Assembly (NCBI GenBank): GCA_963582935.1
Contig: CAUZSH010000039.1
Span: 1 to 18,458, forward strand
Source of the DNA: CAUZSH01 sp963582935
GTDB taxonomy: Bacteria; Pseudomonadota; Gammaproteobacteria; Francisellales; Francisellaceae
DNA: 18,458 bases
Reading direction: 5' to 3'
The translations under genes were made by a program, and so were the position numbers. The first letter of the stretch is position 1, and each line of letters opens with the position of its first letter. Shown here one piece after another: positions 6,775-13,953 of the stretch. The notes beneath the pieces were generated by a model. The model did not search any database. It was given only the letters and a program-made list of their open reading frames with translations, and was not told the DNA's origin.

Positions 6775-8454
6775 TTATTCATCTGTCACACAACCCAGGG
6801 ATGCGGAGGAAACGCTTTTGATATACTTATGCAACGCACCACGCTTAGCTTTGAAATCAGGCTGGTGCCATTGTGCCTTACGCATAGCAAGCTCTGCATC
6901 AGATACGTCTATATTAATAATGTTTTTTACCGCATCAATCGTGATCTGATCGCCATTTTGCACCAAAGCAATCGGCCCACCTTCCTGCGCCTCAGGGGCC
7001 ACATGCCCCACAATAAAGCCATGTGATCCTCCGGAAAAACGACCATCGGTAATCAATGCCACATCAGCACCCAAACCCGCACCCATAATCAGTGACGTTG
7101 GTTTAAGCATTTCAGGCATCCCAGGTCCTCCTTTCGGCCCCTCGTAACGGATGACAATCACCTCTCCTTTTTGAATACGTCCTTGAATTAACGCTTCACA
7201 CATCACCTCTTCAGAATCAAAACAGTTAGCGGTGCCTGAAAAAAATTCCCCTTCTTTACCCGTAATTTTTGCCACCGAGCCATCTGGTGCCAAACTTCCT
7301 TTTAAAATCTGCAAATGGCCTGTTGCTTTCAGAGGTTGATCAAGAGGATGAATAATTGGATTCCCTTCGGGTAGCCCGGGTAAATCTGCCAAATTTTCAG
7401 CAAGAGTGTAGCCCGTTACCGTCATGCAATCACCGTGCAACATACCATTTTTCAAAAGCATTTTCATCACCGCAGGCGTACCACCAATCGCATGTAAATC
7501 TGCCATCACAAACTGCCCGCTGGGTTTAAAGTCTGCCAATAATGGCGTTTTATCTGTGATGCGCTGAAAGTCTGCCAAAGTTAAATCAACCCCAACCGCA
7601 CGCGCCATAGCAATGAGGTGTAACACAGCATTAGTGGATCCCCCCATCACCATAATCACCACAATCGCATTTTCAAACGCTTGTTTGGTCATAATGTCAT
7701 GTGGCTTTAAATCAAGTTTCAATAGATTCTTAATGGTGTCTCCTGCTTGCTCACACTCTATTTGTTTTGCAGGATCTGTCGCAGGCGTTGATGAACTATA
7801 AGGCAATGACATTCCCAAAGCTTCAATAGCACACGCCATAGTGTTTGCGGTATACATCCCACCACAAGCGCCAGCACCAGGGCATGCTTTCTTAACCGTT
7901 TCTTTACGCTCATCTTCACTAATAGATCCCGCTAAGCAAGCACCATAACTTTGAAATGCGGTGACAATATCCACAGGCTTTCCACGCACCACGCCCGCCT
8001 GTATTGTGCCACCATAAATCATAAAAGCAGGGCGGTTTAATCGACCCATAGCAATCATACAACCCGGCATATTTTTATCGCAACCTGGAATAGAGATACA
8101 AGCATCATACCAATGTGCGCTCATCACTGTTTCAATAGAATCGGCAATCAAGTCACGAGATTGTAAGGAATAACTCATGCCATCTGTGCCCATGGATATC
8201 CCATCGCTCACACCAATGGTATTAAAACGCATCCCCACAAGATTCGCTTTGGTCACACTCTCTTTGACAAAGTATGCCAATTGATTCAAGTGCATATTGC
8301 AGGTATTGCCCTCATACCAAACACTGGCAATGCCCACCTGTGCCTTTTTCATATCGGCATCTTTTAAGCCTGTGCCGTATAACATGGCTTGAGAAGCACC
8401 CTGGGTTTTATCTTGTGTCAAAACTTGACTGAAGTGATTAAGATTATCTTTCAT
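6775..8454 (-). CDS. ilvD: Dihydroxy-acid dehydratase
   Basis: An iron-sulfur dehydratase converting 2,3-dihydroxy-isovalerate and 2,3-dihydroxy-3-methylvalerate to the 2-keto acids. The three cluster cysteines are in their family contexts: N-T-C-N-M-H (C52), G-C-D-K-N-M-P-G (C125) and G-A-C-G-G-M-Y-T-A-N-T-M (C197). The C-terminal D-G-R-F-S-G-G-S-H-G-F-I-V-G-H-V-A-P-E-A motif is intact. At 559 aa it belongs to the shorter IlvD group rather than the 616-aa enterobacterial form. AGGA stands before the ATG at 8454. It follows the ThrC-LeuA fusion by 40 bp, so the two are co-transcribed. Confidence 0.96.
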   Translation of the reverse strand: MKDNLNHFSQVLTQDKTQGASQAMLYGTGLKDADMKKAQVGIASVWYEGNTCNMHLNQLAYFVKESVTKANLVGMRFNTIGVSDGISMGTDGMSYSLQSRDLIADSIETVMSAHWYDACISIPGCDKNMPGCMIAMGRLNRPAFMIYGGTIQAGVVRGKPVDIVTAFQSYGACLAGSISEDERKETVKKACPGAGACGGMYTANTMACAIEALGMSLPYSSSTPATDPAKQIECEQAGDTIKNLLKLDLKPHDIMTKQAFENAIVVIMVMGGSTNAVLHLIAMARAVGVDLTLADFQRITDKTPLLADFKPSGQFVMADLHAIGGTPAVMKMLLKNGMLHGDCMTVTGYTLAENLADLPGLPEGNPIIHPLDQPLKATGHLQILKGSLAPDGSVAKITGKEGEFFSGTANCFDSEEVMCEALIQGRIQKGEVIVIRYEGPKGGPGMPEMLKPTSLIMGAGLGADVALITDGRFSGGSHGFIVGHVAPEAQEGGPIALVQNGDQITIDAVKNIINIDVSDAELAMRKAQWHQPDFKAKRGALHKYIKSVSSASLGCVTDE

Positions 8455-8494
8455 GATATTTCCTATAAATTAAGGTGTAATTGATTTTTTTTGT

Positions 8495-10285
8495 TTAAAC
8501 ACAAGCATTATAAGCATCTTGAAAGGCTTCAACAGAGGCTTGAATAATATCAGGAGAGGCTGCATGTCCTTCTGATGCAAAGCCATCCTTTAACAGTTTC
8601 AGCTCGACATAAACCGCTGCGTCCACCCCTTGGCTCCGCATTTTAACTTGGTAATCTGTAAGCTTGAAGGAGATCTCATTCGGGCAAGCTTTGCAAAGCG
8701 CTTGAATTACCGCATCCACGGGACCTACACCGCTGTGTTCTGCACGATACTCTGTATCTGAAATCATCACCGTCACTTCTGCATCAGATATTTGATTCAT
8801 GGCGGTACAAACTTTAAAGTCTTTCACATGAAAGTCCATAGGCTTATTACCATTTAAAGTTTCTCTCGCATCTTGAACAATATCTTGAAAATCCGAAATC
8901 GTAATCGCTTTTCCTTTTTGTATAAAGCTACTTAAAATTCTTTCAATTTTTAGCACAAATCGATCGTCATAATGTGGTCCAAACAAACGACCTAATTCAG
9001 ATTTTATCTTGGTAGTTGTAGGCATACTAGTGAAGATCACTTGATCTTTTTCAAAAAACACCATGGTTTTGTTATCAAAAAATTTGCTGTCAAACAGCTT
9101 CATAAATTCATCCACTTTAGGATAAATCGTCGGAGGTTGTATCGCCGCCTTAATCACCACACTTGGATCTTTTAAACCATCGCCTGAAAGTACACAGACA
9201 ACCGTTTCATTTTTAAGCTTCCCTGATTTTGCCTTTTTCAACAAATAAGCGACTGTTGCCGCTGAAGCACTTTCAACAAATAAACCTTCTTGTGTTGATA
9301 AGATATATTGCGCCTCTAGCATTTCCGTATCGGTCACATCTCCGGCATCTCCACCTGAGGCATAAATACCTGCTAGCGCTTTTGCGCCATCAATGGGATT
9401 AGGCACAGCAATCGCCGTTGCAAAAGTATCACAGGTTTGTGTCGGTTCAATTTTTTTAAGGTTTTTGCGGTAACTATTTACCAAGGCTTTTGCGCCCGTT
9501 GCTTGAACCCCAATCAATTTCGGTTTTTTTGTAATCAACCCTAATTGTTCGTATTCATCAAACCCACGTGCATAGGCAGTCATATTTGTGCCACACCCAA
9601 TAGGAATAATCACACTATCTGGCACTTGAAAAAGCATTTGATCAATAATTTCAAAAGCACCTGTTTTTTGACCTTCCACTCGAAAAGCATAATCCCCAGC
9701 CAAATAAAACCCCATTTTTTTAGCCAACTTATAGGCAAGGTCTGCCGCATCATTATAAGTACCTTTCACCTGAACAATCTTACCGCCAAATGAAATCACT
9801 TGTGCTAATTTAGACATGGACACCCCTTCAGGCACCACGATAAAACAAGGTATCTTAGCAGCAGCAGCATAACAAGAACAAGAGGCTGCCATATTGCCTG
9901 TTGAGGCTAATATTACGCCCTTTGCGCCCATTTCTTTTGCGACCGTAATATCGACGGCAGAGCCACGGTCTTTAAAAGATCCTGTTGGGTTTTTTCCTTC
10001 AACTTTAAAATATAGATCAATCCCAAGCTGTTTTCCCAACACCTTACTCTTCATCAAAGGGGTAGCCGTTTCACGCAAAGAAACAAAATTAGCCGGATTT
10101 TGAATAGGCATTAGGGCCAAGTATTTTGAAAGACAAGGGGCTGCTGAGGTGAAATAATCAAGGTTAATTTTTTTCTTGATCGCCTCCATATCCATTTTAA
10201 CTTCCCAAGGAGAATCTTCGCCTGTAAAAACAAAGTCATCTGTTGTCATCGGTTTTTTTGTTTCAAAATCGAGTAATTGGTACAT
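8495..10285 (-). CDS. Threonine-synthase-like PLP enzyme fused to a LeuA-type allosteric domain
   Basis: Residues about 60-385 are a fold-type II PLP enzyme of threonine-synthase type: N-P-T-G-S-F-K-D-R-G with the PLP lysine K105, A-S-T-G-N at 127-131, R-V-E-G-Q-K-T at 202-208, the glycine-rich G-C-G-T-N at 230-234, and G-D-G-L-K-D-P at 368-374. Residues about 425-480 resemble the linker subdomain of 2-isopropylmalate synthase. Residues 484-594 match its C-terminal regulatory domain: F-x-V-K-D-F-K-V, G-V-G-P-V-D-A at 519-525, L-T-D-Y-Q-V, G-V-D-A-A-V-Y-V, and P-D-I-I-Q-A-S-V-E-A-F at 578-588. That domain binds leucine in LeuA and isoleucine in citramalate synthase. The operon has no other ilvA, so it may be the threonine deaminase supplying 2-ketobutyrate. 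The sequence itself is closest to ThrC, so a feedback-controlled threonine synthase is the main alternative. The ATG at 10285 has only a weak ribosome site. Confidence 0.85.
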   Translation of the reverse strand: MYQLLDFETKKPMTTDDFVFTGEDSPWEVKMDMEAIKKKINLDYFTSAAPCLSKYLALMPIQNPANFVSLRETATPLMKSKVLGKQLGIDLYFKVEGKNPTGSFKDRGSAVDITVAKEMGAKGVILASTGNMAASCSCYAAAAKIPCFIVVPEGVSMSKLAQVISFGGKIVQVKGTYNDAADLAYKLAKKMGFYLAGDYAFRVEGQKTGAFEIIDQMLFQVPDSVIIPIGCGTNMTAYARGFDEYEQLGLITKKPKLIGVQATGAKALVNSYRKNLKKIEPTQTCDTFATAIAVPNPIDGAKALAGIYASGGDAGDVTDTEMLEAQYILSTQEGLFVESASAATVAYLLKKAKSGKLKNETVVCVLSGDGLKDPSVVIKAAIQPPTIYPKVDEFMKLFDSKFFDNKTMVFFEKDQVIFTSMPTTTKIKSELGRLFGPHYDDRFVLKIERILSSFIQKGKAITISDFQDIVQDARETLNGNKPMDFHVKDFKVCTAMNQISDAEVTVMISDTEYRAEHSGVGPVDAVIQALCKACPNEISFKLTDYQVKMRSQGVDAAVYVELKLLKDGFASEGHAASPDIIQASVEAFQDAYNACV

Positions 10286-10324
10286 AAAATAAGGGTCTCT
10301 TTATCGGTGATTCTCTCATAAACT

Positions 10325-10375
10325 TAAAACCCAATTCCAGCCTAATTTATCACTAATTCAGGCTATGAATTGGGT
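10325..10375 (-). terminator. Large hairpin between ilvC and the ThrC-LeuA gene
   Basis: ACCCAATTC (10329-10337) pairs with GAATTGGGT (10367-10375), and inside it AGCCT (10339-10343) pairs with AGGCT (10360-10364). On the minus strand the stem is followed by TTTT with further scattered T. It could be a partial terminator or an RNA-processing or stability element that sets different levels of ilvBNC and the downstream genes. Confidence 0.5.
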
Positions 10376-10422
10376 CTCTATTTAATCTTACTTATCATTA
10401 AAACTCCGAAGTGACTAAACCT

Positions 10423-11475
10423 CTAAGAGTCTTCAGTTTCAGGGCGCAAACTTCTCACTGCACGCCCGACTTTCCAGATTTCACGATCATGCATTTCTTT
10501 CAGTTCTATTTCTAGTTCAGCACGATAGCCTTCATGGCTGTTTTTATCAATAGTGCGCTGTGCTTCACGACCTGTGCTCACCTCAGTATATAAATCATTA
10601 AAGATCGGTAAAACCGCTTCTTTGAATTTAGGCAACCAATCTAACGCACCTCGCTGTGCTGTTGTCGAACAATTAGCATACATCCAATCCATCCCATTTT
10701 GACCAATTAATGGGTATAAGGATTGTGTTGCTTCTTCTACTGTTTCATTAAAGGCTTCACTAGGGGAGTGTCCTTTAGCTCTTAGCACCTCATATTGCGC
10801 TTCAAACAAACCGGCAATGGCGCCCATCAATGCGCCACGTTCACCCGTCAAATCACTATACACTTCACGCTTAAACGTTGTTTCAAACAAATAACCAGAA
10901 CCCACACCAATGCCATAAGCAATGGCTCTTTCTGTTGCTTTTCCTGTAGCATCTTGGAAAACAGCAAAACTAGAATTTAGGCCCTTATTCGCTAAAAATA
11001 ATGATCTTAAAGAAGTACCAGAACCCTTAGGTGCTACCAAAAAAACATCTATATTTTTTGCTGGGATAATATGAGTTCTATCTTTATAGGTAATCCCAAA
11101 CCCATGTGAAAACATCAAGGTTTTGCCCTCAGTAAGGTGCTTTTCTACCATTGGCCACTGAGCAATTTGCCCTGCATCTGATAACAAATTACAAATGATA
11201 GTGCCTTTTTCACAAGCTTCTTCTAGGGGAAATAACGTTTCTCCCTCAACCCATCCATCTGTAATGGCTTTATCCCAAGAAGCAGACTTCTTACGCTGAC
11301 CAATAATGACCGTAAAGCCGTTGTCTCTCAAATTTAATGCTTGAGCTGGACCTTGCACACCATATCCCAATACAGCGATCACATCATTTTTAAGTACATC
11401 ACGTGCCTTTTCTAAGGGAAATTCCTCACGCGTGACTACTTTTTCTTCTGTTGTTCCAAATGTCATTGTGCCCAT
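10423..11475 (-). CDS. ilvC: Ketol-acid reductoisomerase, Ilv5-like
   Basis: An NADPH-dependent, Mg-dependent enzyme that isomerises and reduces acetolactate and acetohydroxybutyrate. The Rossmann loop is G-Y-G-V-Q-G at 37-42, and H124 follows in F-S-H-G-F. The metal ligands D208 and E212 (S-D-L-T-G-E-R-G), E244 and E248 (N-E-T-V-E-E), and S270 are all present. At 350 aa it has the single knotted domain of class I enzymes. The wording is strikingly that of fungal mitochondrial Ilv5, for example N-E-T-V-E-E-A-T-Q-S-L-Y-P-L-I-G, C-S-T-T-A-x-R-G-A-L-D-W and the tail E-I-W-K-V-G-x-x-V-R-x-L-R-P-E. That comparison is from memory. AAGGAG stands eight bases before the ATG at 11475. It follows ilvN by 58 bp in the operon. 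Confidence 0.95.
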   Translation of the reverse strand: MGTMTFGTTEEKVVTREEFPLEKARDVLKNDVIAVLGYGVQGPAQALNLRDNGFTVIIGQRKKSASWDKAITDGWVEGETLFPLEEACEKGTIICNLLSDAGQIAQWPMVEKHLTEGKTLMFSHGFGITYKDRTHIIPAKNIDVFLVAPKGSGTSLRSLFLANKGLNSSFAVFQDATGKATERAIAYGIGVGSGYLFETTFKREVYSDLTGERGALMGAIAGLFEAQYEVLRAKGHSPSEAFNETVEEATQSLYPLIGQNGMDWMYANCSTTAQRGALDWLPKFKEAVLPIFNDLYTEVSTGREAQRTIDKNSHEGYRAELEIELKEMHDREIWKVGRAVRSLRPETEDS

Positions 11476-11533
11476 TGTTATGTCTCCTTATCAATCAGCT
11501 GTTTTTAATTATTTTTCAATTTATTTCATCTTT

Positions 11534-11818
11534 TTATGCAATTTTTTGTTCGTGGTCATCTTCAATTGAAAGTGATATTTGATTTGAAATCTGAATATCA
11601 ATCACTTCAATAATCCGTCGTAGCTGCTTCATCACTTTATCAATTTTATCTTGCTCACAATGTATCACGATACTGAAATGTGAAATACCTTTTCGTTTAG
11701 TCTCAAAGATGCTCATTTGTTCAATGTTGATTCGATGACGTGAAAACACAGACGCAATTCTTTGTAATACACATAAGGTATTGTCCGTGGTCATTGATAA
11801 AAAATAGATCATTTCCAT
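11534..11818 (-). CDS. ilvN: Acetolactate synthase small (regulatory) subunit
   Basis: A 94-aa protein with a single ACT domain (residues about 3-75) beginning M-E-M-I-Y-F-L-S-M-T-T-D-N and carrying F-S-R-H-R-I-N-I-E-Q-M-S. It binds the catalytic subunit and confers valine-type feedback control. The size matches the short IlvN/IlvM type (87-96 aa) rather than the roughly 160-aa IlvH type with a second domain. Its ATG overlaps the ilvB stop by one base (TAATG), with GGGGA upstream inside ilvB, so translation of the two subunits is coupled. The basic, isoleucine-rich middle and the acidic tail are unremarkable. Confidence 0.9.
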   Translation of the reverse strand: MEMIYFLSMTTDNTLCVLQRIASVFSRHRINIEQMSIFETKRKGISHFSIVIHCEQDKIDKVMKQLRRIIEVIDIQISNQISLSIEDDHEQKIA

Positions 11819-13515
11819 TACGTTTCCCCATAACTAAGTTTTGTATCACTGATTGACATGCCCGTAGGCACCATCGGAAAAACATTCTCCTGCTGTTCAA
11901 CCGTTATTTCTAATAAAAAAGCTTCTTTTGATGCCAACATTTCATCAAAGGCACTGCTTAATTCTTGACGAGTGCTCACACTGCGTCCATCTAACCCATA
12001 CCCTTTTGCCACGGCCACAAAGTCTGGGCTCAATATTTTGGTAAAAGAATAGCGCTTTTCAAAAAATAACTCTTGCCATTGACGCACCATCCCTAAGTAG
12101 CCATTGTTTAAAATAACCATTTTCAGCGCGACACCCTCTTGCTTCAACACAGCAAGCTCCTGAATATTCATTTGAAAACCTCCATCACCCGCAATGGCAA
12201 TCACTTCTCGATCAGGCGCACCCATTTTAGCGCCAATGGCCGCTGGCAAAGCAAACCCCATCGTACCCAAACCACCTGAAGTGAGATGTGAGTTGGTTTT
12301 TTTGAATTCATAATAACGTGCGGAAATCATTTGATGTTGTCCTACATCTGTAACGATAATCGCTTCGCCATTCGTTTTTTGTGAAAGCAATGCCACAGCC
12401 TCTGCCATTTTGATTTGACCGGATTTTGGTTTTGTTTCTTTTAAAATCACCATATCAATCTCTTTTTGGTGATGTTCTCCAAAAACTTGATGCCATGCAG
12501 GATATGCTGCCTCAGCAATATGTGGGATCAATTTTTGCAGAGCTTCTTTGGCATCCGCAAGTATACCCACCTCCGCACGAACATTTTTATCTATTTCCGC
12601 TTGATCCACCTCAATATGAATAATTTTGGCATCATTTAAGTAATTGGATAAATTGCCCGTCACACGATCATCAAAGCGCATCCCAACCGCAATCACCACA
12701 TCCGCCTGATTACATAAGACATTGGCTGCATAATTACCATGCATGCCTAACATGCCTTTATATAATGGATGCTTCACAGGAAAAGCAGACAAGCCGAGTA
12801 AAGTACTCACGACCGGCATATTGGTTTTTTCAGCCAGCGCCATTATTTCATTCTCAGCACCTGAAATCATCACGCCATGACCTACGATTAAAATAGGTTG
12901 CTTAGCGTCATTGATAATTTGTGCTGCTTTTTTAACTTCTGAATCATTGATAAGCGCCTTTCTCAACCATCTTGCTTTTGGATTAGGTTTTGCCTCTAGA
13001 TATTTCATTATTCCAGCTTGTGCATCTTTGGTCACATCAATCAAAACAGGCCCAGGCTTACCACTTCTAGCGATCTCAAAAGCTTTTGCAAAAACAGCCG
13101 GAATTTCATCCGCATCCGTAATCTGATAATTCCACTTAGTTGCAGGCACACTGATACCAATAATATCAGCTTCTTGAAAAGCATCTGATCCCAACAAAGT
13201 GCTAAAGACTTGTCCTGTAATACAAACTACGGGAATAGAATCGATTAATGCGTCTGCAATACCCGTAATCAAGTTTGTAGCACCTGGACCGGAGGTTGCT
13301 ATGCAAACACCTACCTTACCAGTGACTCTGGCATAACCCACAGCCGCATGAATTGCCCCCTGTTCATGTCGAACAAGAACGTGATGCAACTGATCTTGTA
13401 CATCATACAGCGCATCATAGGTTGGCATAATCGCCCCCCCAGGGTAACCGAAAATAAGTTCTGCACCTTCTTTGATTAACGATTTAACAATGGCCTGTGA
13501 CCCTGTTATTTCCAT
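11818..13515 (-). CDS. ilvB: Acetolactate synthase large (catalytic) subunit
   Basis: A TPP- and FAD-dependent enzyme that condenses pyruvate with pyruvate or 2-ketobutyrate, the first common step to valine, leucine and isoleucine. Counting from the ATG at 13515 it is 565 aa. The catalytic glutamate is E51 in V-R-H-E-Q-G-A, and the thiamine-diphosphate motif runs from G-D-G-G-F at 443 to N-N at 470-471. The N-terminal G-Y-P-G-G-A-I-M-P-T-Y-D-A-L is typical. This start is preferred because AAGGAG lies eight bases upstream; a GTG six codons earlier (13533) sits over that ribosome site and is unlikely. First structural gene after the attenuator. Confidence 0.97.
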   Translation of the reverse strand: MEITGSQAIVKSLIKEGAELIFGYPGGAIMPTYDALYDVQDQLHHVLVRHEQGAIHAAVGYARVTGKVGVCIATSGPGATNLITGIADALIDSIPVVCITGQVFSTLLGSDAFQEADIIGISVPATKWNYQITDADEIPAVFAKAFEIARSGKPGPVLIDVTKDAQAGIMKYLEAKPNPKARWLRKALINDSEVKKAAQIINDAKQPILIVGHGVMISGAENEIMALAEKTNMPVVSTLLGLSAFPVKHPLYKGMLGMHGNYAANVLCNQADVVIAVGMRFDDRVTGNLSNYLNDAKIIHIEVDQAEIDKNVRAEVGILADAKEALQKLIPHIAEAAYPAWHQVFGEHHQKEIDMVILKETKPKSGQIKMAEAVALLSQKTNGEAIIVTDVGQHQMISARYYEFKKTNSHLTSGGLGTMGFALPAAIGAKMGAPDREVIAIAGDGGFQMNIQELAVLKQEGVALKMVILNNGYLGMVRQWQELFFEKRYSFTKILSPDFVAVAKGYGLDGRSVSTRQELSSAFDEMLASKEAFLLEITVEQQENVFPMVPTGMSISDTKLSYGET

Positions 13516-13585
13516 GATGCCTACTCCTTCCACCAGCTTAATTTTGTTCCTTACTTCGCTTACCTTATAACACTTTTGTCATGGC

Positions 13586-13622
13586 AAAAAAAAACCCGCA
13601 TCTCTCTCGAAGTGCGGGTTTT
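13586..13622 (-). terminator. ilv attenuator: terminator with competing antiterminator
   Basis: On the minus strand AAAACCCGCA (13622-13613) pairs perfectly with TGCGGGTTTT (13600-13591) around a 12-nt loop, followed by T to 13586. The alternative partner of its left arm is GTGTCGGTTTT (13658-13648), which pairs with AAAACCCGCAC (13622-13612) at 10 of 11 positions and would prevent terminator formation. That partner overlaps the last codons of the leader peptide, so a ribosome at the stop covers it and one stalled in the Ile/Leu/Val run leaves it free. Confidence 0.85.
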
Positions 13623-13639
13623 GATTTTTATGCTTTCAC

Positions 13640-13729
13640 TTAAACCAAAAACCGACACCTCCCGGTAATCACGAGGACCACCAGAATAATTGGGCGAATG
13701 ATATTGACGAGTTTTAAAATAAATAACAT
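13640..13729 (-). CDS. ilv operon leader peptide
   Basis: A 29-codon frame starting with ATG at 13729 and ending with TAA at 13642-13640. Seventeen of its 29 residues are Leu (6), Ile (6) or Val (5), including an unbroken run of eight at residues 14-21 (I-I-L-V-V-L-V-I). AGGGG lies six bases before the ATG. It has the design of the enterobacterial ilvL and ivbL leader peptides: ribosome pausing in the branched-chain codons, when charged tRNAs are scarce, favours the antiterminator and lets RNA polymerase reach ilvB. The peptide itself is expected to have no other role. Confidence 0.88.
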   Translation of the reverse strand: MLFILKLVNIIRPIILVVLVITGRCRFLV

Positions 13730-13835
13730 CTTCTGCCCCTTTATGTCATAGCTTGTATGGCTAAACAAATCATTGTGTATGACCTTTAAGCTAGCAATCG
13801 CTTTGGAATAAAGCAACCCCCGTTACCCTATTTTC

Positions 13836-13871
13836 TTAAATTTTTTCTGCAGTTGGGCAGAAAAAATTTAA
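13836..13871. promoter_or_regulatory. 15-bp inverted repeat between the ilv operon and the divergent MFS gene
   Basis: TTAAATTTTTTCTGC (13836-13850) and GCAGAAAAAATTTAA (13857-13871) are perfect inverted copies around AGTTGG. The AT-rich ends lie outside and the GC pairs next to the loop, the reverse of a terminator, so an operator for a shared regulator is more likely. It lies upstream of both transcription units. Confidence 0.5.
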
Positions 13872-13878
13872 ACCTCCT

Positions 13879-13906
13879 TTGTGTTTATTTTATGCTCATC
13901 TATAGT
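13879..13906 (+). promoter_or_regulatory. Promoter of the Pht/Fpt-like transporter
   Basis: TTGTGT (13879-13884), a 16-bp spacer and TATAGT (13901-13906) form a fair sigma-70 promoter about 40 bases before the ATG at 13954. Its -35 lies only 8 bp from the inverted repeat at 13836-13871. Confidence 0.45.
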
Positions 13907-13953
13907 TAGTAATTATCACTGTATCCTTTTACTTCTAATCACAAAGGTATTTT

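Noticed and set aside
13516..13533. GTG start six codons upstream of the chosen ilvB start
   Set aside because: It overlaps the AAGGAG ribosome site that serves the ATG at 13515; the extra residues are not typical of IlvB.
13730..13835. Sigma-70 promoter for the ilv leader transcript
   Set aside because: Several weak pairs, such as TTGCTT with TAGCTT at 17 bp on the minus strand, but none good enough to call.
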